This document shows positions 31,267-40,612 of a stretch of DNA of 64,000 nucleotides, one piece after another. Source of the DNA: Bacteroidota bacterium (GTDB lineage Bacteria; Bacteroidota; Bacteroidia; Chitinophagales; Saprospiraceae); contig JAKQLF010000243.1 in NCBI GenBank assembly GCA_029567325.1, positions 1 through 64,000 on the forward strand, given 5' to 3'. A program made the position numbers and the translations under genes. Within the stretch, counting starts at the first letter, position 1. Every line of letters begins with the position of its first letter. The notes beneath the pieces were generated by a model. That model ran no database searches and was not told where the DNA came from. It saw only the letters and a list, made by a program, of their open reading frames with translations.

Positions 31267-31372
31267 ATTTAATTTACCTTTTTGTGGAGGCAAATATAAA
31301 CTTTTCTAGATGTGAGTAGCGTCAAATGGAAATGTACAATAACTCCTTTTAGAAATTATGCTTTGACAAGAT

Positions 31373-32590
31373 TTAATTTTCGTGCTCTCTGGTTTTGATA
31401 TTGGTATTAATGATGATTTTTTCCACTTCTACAGGAGCTGTATCCAAATCTGAAAGATCGGGCGAACCAGCATTGATCCAAGCTGTAAACCAAATATCCC
31501 CAACCGCTTTTATACTGGCAGTCATCCTTTCTTCTACCATTCCCTGCATAGCTTCATGGTAGGCGGCAGCATATTCCTTACACTGTACCCTTGTATTCAT
31601 GCCCAATCTCTCTTCAAAACAAAATTGCTGATCACTTGGATAAGTTCTGCTGAGACTTTTTTCTATATCTAAAACATCATCCAAATATGCATGCGAATCC
31701 GTTATGATAGACCAAAAGTATTTTTGCAAATCAGCCACATATTCTGCCTTTCCAACAAAATAATCATATTCCTTCTCGGCAAAGAGCTCTGGAAGGCGGC
31801 TTTCCCAAAATGCGTGAATTCCAACCTGATCAGTCAATTGACCGTTATAATTGGTGGTCGTATGAAGTGGCACATGTGCGTCAGCTATGTAATGGCCAAT
31901 GTCCGCACTGTTTTTGAGTATATCTGCTTTGTTTTTTGATTTGAATGCGTTGGTCAGTTTGTTGGTAGCCATTTCTAAATAATAAGGCAAAATCCCATGT
32001 TGAGAAAACTGATCGATAAAAACAATCTGAGTGTACTTACCAGCATTGATGCTCTTTTTGAGCCAATACTCTGCAACTACAACATCGGTTTTCATCTCCT
32101 CTTCATAATACAAAGGCCATAATTCTTGGCGCATGTAATTGAGTAAATCTCTTTGTTTGACCACAACATCACTTCTTTGTACTTTTAATGTGACTGTTGT
32201 GTCTGTATCCCAAGTCATTCTCACTTCTGAAGAATCTGTACCATTTACCAAAACCAACTTACCATATTTGAGCAAAGCCGCATTGAAATCTCTCGGCAGT
32301 TTGGAAAAAGGTATGGTATCCCACTGATCAATGTCTATATAATGTCTGATTGCCTCAAACTTGGTTGCATATCTGCGCATGTCAGGGTCTACAGCATGAT
32401 CAGAAACGTAATTGATATTGGCTTTATATAACTTGAGCATTTTTTGAGGCAGTGTAAAAACCGCCATTTTATTGATGGTACGGTGACCATAAAAACCCCA
32501 ATTTGGTGAAGCAACAAAAGCCATGATCATAAGGAATGATGACATGATGCAACCAAAGAAAATGATACGTTTATTTGAAAACCATTTCAT
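31373..32590 (-). CDS. Zinc-dependent phospholipase C / S1-P1 nuclease-like secreted protein
   Basis: NWGFYGHRTINKMAVFTLP start, conserved His/Asp set (HYIDIDQW, DIGHYIADAHVPLHTTTNYNGQ, HAFWES). Confidence 0.75.
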   Translation of the reverse strand: MKWFSNKRIIFFGCIMSSFLMIMAFVASPNWGFYGHRTINKMAVFTLPQKMLKLYKANINYVSDHAVDPDMRRYATKFEAIRHYIDIDQWDTIPFSKLPRDFNAALLKYGKLVLVNGTDSSEVRMTWDTDTTVTLKVQRSDVVVKQRDLLNYMRQELWPLYYEEEMKTDVVVAEYWLKKSINAGKYTQIVFIDQFSQHGILPYYLEMATNKLTNAFKSKNKADILKNSADIGHYIADAHVPLHTTTNYNGQLTDQVGIHAFWESRLPELFAEKEYDYFVGKAEYVADLQKYFWSIITDSHAYLDDVLDIEKSLSRTYPSDQQFCFEERLGMNTRVQCKEYAAAYHEAMQGMVEERMTASIKAVGDIWFTAWINAGSPDLSDLDTAPVEVEKIIINTNIKTREHEN

Positions 32591-32906
32591 AAGAGTAAAT
32601 ATAGAATTTTGGATCAAATTTGCAACAGCATCATTGATATTGCTTTAAAAATAGCCTTTGAAAGGAAGAATGGACAAAATAAATCAATTTAAATATTTCA
32701 GGGTTAACCATGAAAAATATTTATATGTCTTACCTAAATTTGTCAACAATTAACAATCAATGCTTTTTATATTATATTTTTATTTAATTTAAAAATTATA
32801 AAATAAAAGAAAGGGTTTTTGAAAAAATCGAAATTAAATTTCTTTATTATTTGAATAAATGTGATATTTGCATTGAATTTTTTAACGAAATATTAACTTG
32901 ACACAG

Positions 32907-32990
32907 ATGTTGATTTTGATTGTAGCGGCGGTTTTGTTTTTGGCCAGTATGATTTTCTTTAATCTTAGGAAAATGAACATATTCAAATAG
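32907..32990 (+). CDS. Putative 27-aa single-TM microprotein
   Basis: Manual translation MLILIVAAVLFLASMIFFNLRKMNIFK*; hydrophobic helix plus basic tail; followed by a terminator at 33045-33071. Confidence 0.4.
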   Translation: MLILIVAAVLFLASMIFFNLRKMNIFK

Positions 32991-33044
32991 TATATACCTA
33001 GACCAAACTCCGACTTAAAAAAGTATCCCCCCTTTTATTGTTTC

Positions 33045-33071
33045 AATGATCTTTTTTGATAGATCATTTTT
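33045..33071 (+). terminator. Rho-independent terminator
   Basis: AATGATC ... GATCATT followed by TTT; 54 bp after the microprotein stop codon. Confidence 0.6.
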
Positions 33072-33159
33072 CTCCTAGATACCAATATGTACTTTAGTAG
33101 TTGATTGTGAATGTTTGATAAGCTCACAACAAAATAGTTGGTAATTTCAAGGTAGAAAT

Positions 33160-33372
33160 CTACTTACCTTCAACCGCAGGTAATTTACAATCTTCTTCCG
33201 GTTTTTTCCCGCAGACTGTACATTCACCAAATTCGTTTTTGACCAAAGGGTTGTTTGATGCACAAGAACCTCTAAACTCCTTGCCCGTGAAAATGTGTCT
33301 GATATTCATCAATAGAAATGAGACACCGAATACCGTAAATATGATCAGAAGTATTTTAAAAAATTCGCCCAT
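33160..33372 (-). CDS. Small membrane protein with Cys-rich C-terminus
   Basis: 70 aa; N-terminal TM; C-terminal RGSCASNNPLVKNEFGECTVCGKKPEEDC. Confidence 0.6.
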   Translation of the reverse strand: MGEFFKILLIIFTVFGVSFLLMNIRHIFTGKEFRGSCASNNPLVKNEFGECTVCGKKPEEDCKLPAVEGK

Positions 33373-33454
33373 TATATGCTATTCTGTTTAATAAGATTCA
33401 CACAGAAACCTTACCTTTAAAATTCTTCACAAAAGTATATGTTTAATACAATTT

Positions 33455-34219
33455 ATGAGCAATAAAAGTTTAGTTGAGTTTGAAAGATTGTTGAAAATCA
33501 TGGATGATTTGAGGGCCAAGTGCCCATGGGACATGAAACAAACGACAGAAAGTTTGAGGAATCTTACCATAGAAGAAGTTTATGAATTGGGTGATGCCAT
33601 TCTCAATAATGACATGCAAGGAATCAAGGAAGAAATTGGTGATGTGATGTTGCACATGGTTTTTTATGCTAAAATTGCATCTGAACAAGGCGCTTTTGAA
33701 ATTGCTGATGCTTTGTACGCTGTAAATGAAAAATTAATATCCCGCCACCCTCACATTTATGGCGACACCATTGTTAAAGATGAAGAGGAAGTAAAACGCA
33801 ACTGGGAAATGCTCAAGTTGAAAGAAGGCAAAAAGTCTGTCTTAGGCGGAGTTCCTCAATCTTTACCCGCCATGGTAAAAGCATACAGAATGCAGGAAAA
33901 AACAGCCAAAGTAGGTTTTGAATGGGATGAAATAAACCAAGTCTGGGATAAAGTTGAAGAAGAGTTGGGTGAACTTAAAGAAGCTATTGAACTTCAGGAT
34001 CAAAATAAAATCGAAGAAGAATATGGCGATGTGCTTTTTGCTTTGATCAATTATGCTCGTTTTATCAAAGTAGACCCTGAAACTGCTCTGGAAAAGATCA
34101 ACAAAAAATTTAAACGCAGATTTGAGTACATCGAGGATCATGCCATAAAACCTTTGAATGAAATGGGTCTTGAGGCCATGGACAATCTATGGAATGAAGC
34201 AAAATCCAAAGGGCTGTGA
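33455..34219 (+). CDS. mazG: Nucleoside triphosphate pyrophosphohydrolase MazG
   Basis: LRAKCPWDMKQTTESLRNLTIEEVYELGDAI, EEIGDVMLHMVFYAKIA, second EEYGDVLFALINYAR repeat. Confidence 0.95.
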   Translation: MSNKSLVEFERLLKIMDDLRAKCPWDMKQTTESLRNLTIEEVYELGDAILNNDMQGIKEEIGDVMLHMVFYAKIASEQGAFEIADALYAVNEKLISRHPHIYGDTIVKDEEEVKRNWEMLKLKEGKKSVLGGVPQSLPAMVKAYRMQEKTAKVGFEWDEINQVWDKVEEELGELKEAIELQDQNKIEEEYGDVLFALINYARFIKVDPETALEKINKKFKRRFEYIEDHAIKPLNEMGLEAMDNLWNEAKSKGL

Positions 34220-34808
34220 AAAAATGACTTTGCTTATTACAAATTATAAACAAATTAAGCAAAATTCAAGCTTGTGAGTATTGGCTGAGGTTAGGACACA
34301 TCTAAAATTAGTATATGTGTTGATAACAAAAATTAGAGCAAGAAACTAGATTTCTTCTCTTTTTTGTCCCAACACAGTATAGGGACAAAAAGTAGCAAAA
34401 AAAATCAAGGCTGAATTTTTTTTCTTAACGCTCCCTCGCTCCAAAAATACTATGCAAAAAAAACTCACTTTTGGCTTTTATTCATTGTTTTTTGCTGCAT
34501 CTGCACCGATTCATTGATTTAAGGTCACTTATAGTTCGAACAGTTTTTTGCACTTAACGCATTTTTGAAGTTCGGTAGCTAAAAAAAATAAGGCCGATAC
34601 AAAACTGATTGAGGAGCTCAGGAAACAAGCACTGTGAATAGTGCCCAAGCAATTTAAAATTAACTTCTTTGACCATTTAATTGCTATTTAGAAAATTCTA
34701 TATTTTCATAACCTTTTCTTTACTACCATAGTTGTAGTAGTTTGCCTGCTTTTATATCCTCTAAAGCTGAAGTAATAAAACAAATAGTTGTAAAACTCAA
34801 TTTTGGGC

Positions 34809-34843
34809 AAAAAAAAAGAGGTAATGTTCTTTCACACTACCTC
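34809..34843 (-). terminator. Rho-independent terminator of the candidate sRNA
   Basis: 10 bp stem with one G-T pair, 6 nt loop, 9 T on the minus strand. Confidence 0.75.
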
Positions 34844-34877
34844 AACCCTAACCAAATGAAACCAAATTGTTGATATG
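34809..34877 (-). ncRNA. Candidate orphan small RNA (about 70 nt)
   Basis: Minus strand: TTG (34911-34913), 20 bp spacer, TACATTTG (34883-34890), then the sequence ending in hairpin GAGGTAGTGT-gaaaga-ACATTACCTC and 9 T (34809-34843). No minus-strand ORF follows. Confidence 0.45.
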
Positions 34878-35128
34878 CAAAGCAAATGTATTGAATATTT
34901 TCAATGAGGGCAACATTTGTTTTTAAATAATCCAACAATTGGCCATAAAATCAAATTTTTTCACATTATTACACCTAGTTTTACAAGATTTTAACTAATA
35001 TATGATCCCTTTCAATAGATATTATCAATTTGACGTTGGAATATTTGCAAAAAAATATGCCCGATTTGACTTTTGGTCACATCAATTAGCGCTTATATTC
35101 ACCTTTTATTCCATTGAAAAAATCAAGT

Positions 35129-36517
35129 ATGCAAAAAGGATTGTTTATTTTGCTCATCATCACCATTGTCTCTCTACATGCTTTTGCACAAACTGACACA
35201 GATGTATTATTCTTAAAAAGTATTCATAACCAATCACTGACTGAAAGCAAGTGTTACGGCTGGTTGGAGCGCTTATGCAAAGAAGCAGGACCTAGATTAG
35301 CTGGTTCAGAAGCATATGACGTGGCTGTTTCAGTCGGTCGGGATATCCTTCAAGAAGCTGGGGCTGTAAATATTTCCTTACAACCGTGTGAAGTAAAAGT
35401 TTGGAAGAGAGGTGTTAAGGAGGTTGCTTATTATATAGATGCAGCAGGTAAAAAACAGTATCTCAATGTCCTCTCCCTTGGCAATACGATTGGAACTGGT
35501 ATCGGAGGAATCACTGGAAATGTAGTAGAAGTAAAAAGTCTTGCTGAAGTAGACAACATGTCCGCTGAGTCCTTGGCAGGCAAAATAGTTTTCTTCAATA
35601 GACCAATGGATGCAACGCAGTTAAGAACTTTCAATGCTTATGGAGGTGCTGTAGACCAAAGGGGAAGTGGATTATATAGTGCCGCCAAAAAGGGTGCTGT
35701 GGCAGTTTTGGTGAGGTCCATGGCTTTGGCAAATGATGATTTTCCGCACACTGGCTCTATCCAAAGTATTGAAGGGGCAAAACAAGTACCGGCAATGGCC
35801 ATCAGTACCAACGATGCTAATAAAATTTCGAATATTTTGAAAGAACAGAAAGAGCTTTCCATTTTCATGAGAAATACTTGTCATTTTGAAGGCACCAAAA
35901 CCAATTACTCAGTAATAGGAGAAATCAAGGGAAGTGAATTCCCTGATGAGGTAATAGTGGTTGGTGGTCACTTAGATTCATGGGATGTGGGAGAGGGAGC
36001 ACATGATGATGGTGCAGGTTGCGTGCATGCTGCCCAAGTTCTGCAAACCCTCAATGCTTTAAATTACAAGCCAAAAAGAACCATCAGGTGTGTCATGTTT
36101 GCAAATGAAGAAAATGGTCTTGCTGGCGGTAGAGCTTATGCCGCAGCGACCACGGGAAAATCTGAAAAACATATTGCGGCACTTGAGTCTGATTCCGGAG
36201 GATTTGTCCCCCGCGATTTTAGCTTTGATGCAGACACCTCTGTTTTTAAAACTTATCTCAAAAAAGTCAATGCTTGGCTGCCATTATTTGAATCTTATGG
36301 TCTGCAATATAAAACTGAAGGTTCTGGAGCAGATATTAGCCCACTGAAACCACAAAAAACTTTACTCATAGGCCTCAGACCAGATTCACAACGGTATTTT
36401 GATCACCATCACACGACAAATGATCTTTTTTCGACCGTCCATAAACGAGAATTGGAATTAGGCGCTGCTGCCATGACGAGTTTGGTTTACATGATCGACA
36501 AATACGGACTTCAATGA
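35129..36517 (+). CDS. M28 family metallopeptidase, secreted
   Basis: Signal peptide (QKGLFILLIITIVSLHAFAQ); VVGGHLDSWDVGEGAHDDGAGC, MFANEENGLAGGRAYA. Confidence 0.92.
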   Translation: MQKGLFILLIITIVSLHAFAQTDTDVLFLKSIHNQSLTESKCYGWLERLCKEAGPRLAGSEAYDVAVSVGRDILQEAGAVNISLQPCEVKVWKRGVKEVAYYIDAAGKKQYLNVLSLGNTIGTGIGGITGNVVEVKSLAEVDNMSAESLAGKIVFFNRPMDATQLRTFNAYGGAVDQRGSGLYSAAKKGAVAVLVRSMALANDDFPHTGSIQSIEGAKQVPAMAISTNDANKISNILKEQKELSIFMRNTCHFEGTKTNYSVIGEIKGSEFPDEVIVVGGHLDSWDVGEGAHDDGAGCVHAAQVLQTLNALNYKPKRTIRCVMFANEENGLAGGRAYAAATTGKSEKHIAALESDSGGFVPRDFSFDADTSVFKTYLKKVNAWLPLFESYGLQYKTEGSGADISPLKPQKTLLIGLRPDSQRYFDHHHTTNDLFSTVHKRELELGAAAMTSLVYMIDKYGLQ

Positions 36518-37050
36518 CAACATTAAAAATCGACGATTATATTTTTGAGCCCTATATTGATAGAAAGCAGATCAGTGAACGTGCGCGTGACATTGCTGCA
36601 GAAATGACAAACGCAGAATTTGATAAAAAGCCAGTTTTTTTGGTCATCATGACTGGTGCATATGTTTTTGCAGCTGATTTACTACGCCTTTTGAATTTTA
36701 CTTGCGAAGTGAGGTTTATCAGGGTGAAGTCATATGCAGGCATGCAATCTACAGGTCACTTTCAGATAGAGTCAGATAGGTTGGAAAATTTGGAAGACCG
36801 CAACGTCATCATTTTGGAAGACATTGTAGACACGGGAAGAACAATAACCAAAATAAAAGAAGTGCTGGCTACCAAAAGCCCAAAAACAATTAAGATATGT
36901 TCCCTGTTATCAAAACCAAGCGCACATTTATCACCCATTGACATTGCATATCTTGGATTTGAAATCCCCGATGAATTTGTCATAGGTTTTGGCCTTGATT
37001 ATAATGACCAAGGTAGAAATCTGCCAGATATATGGAAGGTAAAACCTTAA
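36514..37050 (+). CDS. hpt: Hypoxanthine phosphoribosyltransferase
   Basis: [21 protein letters not shown]-binding motif; [22 protein letters not shown]-terminus. Confidence 0.93.
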   Translation: MTTLKIDDYIFEPYIDRKQISERARDIAAEMTNAEFDKKPVFLVIMTGAYVFAADLLRLLNFTCEVRFIRVKSYAGMQSTGHFQIESDRLENLEDRNVIILEDIVDTGRTITKIKEVLATKSPKTIKICSLLSKPSAHLSPIDIAYLGFEIPDEFVIGFGLDYNDQGRNLPDIWKVKP

Positions 37051-37069
37051 ACACAGAACAAATAAAAGT

Positions 37070-37327
37070 ATGAAACACTCAAAAAACTGGAAAGAAGAAA
37101 ATGATCAACTGATTGCTGAATTCATGTTTAAGGATTTTAATGAAGCCTTTTCATTCATGACCGCAGTTGCCCTTGAAGCTGAAAAAATGGATCACCATCC
37201 ATATTGGGGCAATGTTTATAATAAAGTTTGGATTAAACTGTCTACGCATTCTGCAGGAAATAAAATAACTGCAAAAGATACCAAACTTGCTGAAGTCATT
37301 GATGACATTTTCCAGAGATACGCCTAA
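37070..37327 (+). CDS. 4a-hydroxytetrahydrobiopterin (pterin-4a-carbinolamine) dehydratase
   Basis: [42 protein letters not shown]. Confidence 0.92.
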   Translation: MKHSKNWKEENDQLIAEFMFKDFNEAFSFMTAVALEAEKMDHHPYWGNVYNKVWIKLSTHSAGNKITAKDTKLAEVIDDIFQRYA

Positions 37328-37333
37328 AGAAAA

Positions 37334-37364
37334 GGGGCATTAAAAACCAAAGTTTCAATGCCCC
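37334..37364. terminator. Terminator-like hairpin between convergent PCD and queA genes
   Basis: GGGGCATT ... AATGCCCC; followed by TTTTC on the minus strand. Confidence 0.6.
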
Positions 37365-37399
37365 ATATGTTATTTTTTGAAAAATACTGATGCTTTACA

Positions 37400-38464
37400 T
37401 CAAATGATCAGCATGGCATCGCCATAACTAAAGAATCTATATTTTTCTTTTACTGCTTCTTCATAAGCTTGCATGATCAAATCAGAACCACCAAAAGCGG
37501 AAACCATTATCAGCACTGATGACTTTGGCAAATGGAAATTGGTTATCATGGAATTGGCAATTGAGAATTCATATGGAGGATAAACAAACAAGTTTGTCCA
37601 CCCTTCAGATCCCTTCAACATGCCCGTTGCTGATACTGCACTTTCAATGGTCCTCATAGAAGTTGTACCAACTGCACACCTTCTCTTGTTGGCTGCCTTA
37701 GAGGCATTGACCAATTCTGCAGATCGGTCATCAATTTTGAAATATTCAGCGTCCATTTTATGCTTTGACAAATCTTCAACATCAATGCTACGGAATGTTC
37801 CCAAACCTATGTGTAGGGTAACTTCAGCAAAGTTGATGCCTTTGATCTCCATGCGCTTCATCAATTCTCTAGAGAAATGTAAACCAGCAGTTGGAGCGGC
37901 AACAGCACCCATTTCTTTGGCGTATATTGTCTGATAACGGTCCAAATCCAATGCCTCAGGTTCTCTGTTGATATATTTTGGTAAAGGCATATTTCCCAAA
38001 ATTTTAAGTGCTTCTTTGAATTCATTATCATCTCCCTCAAAGAAAAATCTGATGGTCCTTCCTCTGGAAGTGGTATTGTCTACAACTTCAGCAACAAGGA
38101 GGTCATTTCCATTTTCGTCTTCAAAATAAAGCTTGTTACCAACCCTTATTTTCCTTGCAGGGTCAACCAACACATCCCAAAGTTTGGAAGTACTATTGAG
38201 TTCACGCAACAAGAAAACTTCGATTTTGGCACCTGTTTTTTCTTTATTTCCATAAAGTCTTGCAGGAAATACTTTTGTATTGTTGAATATAAAAGTGTCG
38301 CCTTCATCAAAATATTCAAGAACATCTTTAAATAATCTGTGCTCGATTTTACCAGTGTCTTTGTGTAAGACCATGAGGCGAGATTGATCCCTCTCATCAG
38401 AAGGGTATTGGGCAATTAATGAATCTGGTAGGTCAAAATTAAAATTAGACAGTTTTGTCCTCAT
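37400..38464 (-). CDS. queA: S-adenosylmethionine:tRNA ribosyltransferase-isomerase
   Basis: [47 protein letters not shown]. Confidence 0.96.
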   Translation of the reverse strand: MRTKLSNFNFDLPDSLIAQYPSDERDQSRLMVLHKDTGKIEHRLFKDVLEYFDEGDTFIFNNTKVFPARLYGNKEKTGAKIEVFLLRELNSTSKLWDVLVDPARKIRVGNKLYFEDENGNDLLVAEVVDNTTSRGRTIRFFFEGDDNEFKEALKILGNMPLPKYINREPEALDLDRYQTIYAKEMGAVAAPTAGLHFSRELMKRMEIKGINFAEVTLHIGLGTFRSIDVEDLSKHKMDAEYFKIDDRSAELVNASKAANKRRCAVGTTSMRTIESAVSATGMLKGSEGWTNLFVYPPYEFSIANSMITNFHLPKSSVLIMVSAFGGSDLIMQAYEEAVKEKYRFFSYGDAMLII

Positions 38465-38788
38465 TTATGTAATTTATCTGTATGTGAAAAACTTAAAGCG
38501 CGCAAAAATAGCAAAACTTGAAACATTAAATACTGATACCCTAGATAGAATTGTCCTATTGGCCAAATTTTATTTTTCTAGATACAAATTTGTTTGATTT
38601 TCCCTGAAAACGCTCAAAAATGCACAAATAAAGGGCTCATTTCCACCTCATTTGAATTTATAGATTTAGATAAACTACCATTTATACGACTTTTCATGTG
38701 GGAAAAGATTAATCTTTCAAAATTTCACATGCTCTTTACATCCTTTATAATTGGTAAAGGAATAAAAAGGTTCACTGCCAATCAATTT

Positions 38789-40042
38789 TTATCCTCTTAT
38801 GGCTTCTACTGGGCTGAGATTGCTGGCTCTGTATGCAGGTATCACTCCAGCTAAAATGCCGACAATGACAGAAATGATCACGCCTACAAGGACATTGGTA
38901 AAATCCAAGCCCATTGCAAATGGTATAAAATTGCTGATAACTTTAAGGGAAACAAAAACCATTACGATACCCATGACACCTCCAATCAAACAGAGAATGA
39001 TCGCTTCTATCAAAAATTCCAATAAGACTACAGAAGATTTAGCACCTATGGCTTTTTTAATGCCTATGATTCCTGTCCGTTCCTTTACAGATACAAACAT
39101 GATATTTGCAACGCTAAACATACCAATGATTAAGGCAAAAATTCCAATCATAACGCCAGCTAAATTGATGATGCCGAAAACACTATCCAGCACTTGAGAA
39201 AGCATGGATAATTCATTAATGGAGAAATTGTCTTCGGCACGCGGAGACAATCTACGGTTTGCCCGGATGATTCCTGTAACTTCGCCTTTGAGTTCTTCAA
39301 GTTCAACACCATCTTTTGCTTTGATATTTAGCATTCGACCAGCGGAACTTTCATCAGAGGTATTAATAAAACGTTTTAAATTATTGAAACCAATCCAAAT
39401 GACTTCGTCAAAATTGATGAAATTGAAAATATTCTCTCCTTCCGCCTCCAACACTCCTATGATCTGATATTGCTGACCAAACAAACTCACATCCCTGCCA
39501 AGTGGTTCTACCGCTCCAAAAAGCGATTCGGCTACTTTCGCACCAAGTATAACTTTATTCTGGCCATTATTATACTCGATTTGGCTGAAATACCTGCCCT
39601 TTGCAAATTCCAAATTCTGGATCTCCTGATAGTCATAAGTACTGCCCATTATAAAAGCATTATTGACTGCACTAGACTTGTATTTGATGGTGCGCCCTCC
39701 AGTAAAAATGGTGTAGGCCGCATTGGAGGCTAGGTTTGATCTGCGCATGATGGCTTCGTAATCCTTCATGGACGGATCAGGCCTCAATTCATACTTCCAA
39801 TAATTTTGATCGGGATCTTCGTTCCATGGCATTTTATCCAAATATATCACATCACTACCCAACTCATTGAATCCATCCTTGATGTTTTGCTCCAGAGAAT
39901 CTACTGCCGATTTTACAGCAATGATGCAAAATATACCTATGGTAATCCCTAGTAAGGACAGAAAAGTACGCAGTTTGTTAGCAAACAAAGAATCCATTGC
40001 TTGCCTAAGTGCCTCATTTAAAACTTTAAGAAATACAATCAT
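38789..40042 (-). CDS. ABC transporter permease (MacB/FtsX family)
   Basis: LNEALRQAMDSLFANKLRTFLSLLGITIGI; C-terminal FtsX region ending PAYRASNLSPVEAIRG. Confidence 0.92.
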   Translation of the reverse strand: MIVFLKVLNEALRQAMDSLFANKLRTFLSLLGITIGIFCIIAVKSAVDSLEQNIKDGFNELGSDVIYLDKMPWNEDPDQNYWKYELRPDPSMKDYEAIMRRSNLASNAAYTIFTGGRTIKYKSSAVNNAFIMGSTYDYQEIQNLEFAKGRYFSQIEYNNGQNKVILGAKVAESLFGAVEPLGRDVSLFGQQYQIIGVLEAEGENIFNFINFDEVIWIGFNNLKRFINTSDESSAGRMLNIKAKDGVELEELKGEVTGIIRANRRLSPRAEDNFSINELSMLSQVLDSVFGIINLAGVMIGIFALIIGMFSVANIMFVSVKERTGIIGIKKAIGAKSSVVLLEFLIEAIILCLIGGVMGIVMVFVSLKVISNFIPFAMGLDFTNVLVGVIISVIVGILAGVIPAYRASNLSPVEAIRG

Positions 40043-40556
40043 TGCTTTATATAATGTCTACAAATCTAAGTTGTTTGTCAAAAATGAGAAGTATTTATCG
40101 ATAAAGTAGGTAATATTATATACGACTGTGCTTTTATGTCTATGATATTGGTTGAATTTTATGGGTAAGATGGGGTAAAATGTGGTTAATTAAAAAAGAA
40201 TACGCTTGCAAATAGCTTGCTTGATTTCTGAGCCGTTTTTTATTTGATTGGAACAATCCAGTTCTGCAATACTTGCGGCAATTGAAAATAACTTAATCGC
40301 CCTAAAACATACCATGTTTACCTAAGTCTCCGTTTTTATGTAAGGAAAGGACTTGTCCATTTTTTTACTTGAAATGACTGTTTGATATCGAGCAGAGTTC
40401 AAACGGAAGTATTTAATAAACCTAATGTTTTGATCTACATTCCGCAAGGATTAGCTATAATTTTAGTTGAATTAATCGCTGAATAATGATTTTAATATAT
40501 CTTTAGGACTTGTTTTTGAGTGGGCGGAAATTTTCTGCTTTTTTTTAATTACAAAA

Positions 40557-40573
40557 TGTGTCAAACTGACACA
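40557..40573. promoter_or_regulatory. Perfect palindrome, candidate AraR operator
   Basis: TGTGTCA-AAC-TGACACA, flanked by aaaa/tttt, 40 bp before ATG 40613 of the arabinofuranosidase. Confidence 0.6.
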
Positions 40574-40612
40574 ATTTTATTCAAATTCGTTGAACACATA
40601 ATTTTTAAAACT

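Noticed and set aside
34593-34637. ADTKLIEELRKQAL* as a pseudogene remnant
   Set aside because: Only 15 codons with an upstream in-frame stop; too short to assign. Mentioned only as part of the intergenic finding.
35002-35196. 64-aa ORF before the M28 peptidase
   Set aside because: Overlaps the signal peptide region of a well-supported CDS in another frame; no motif.
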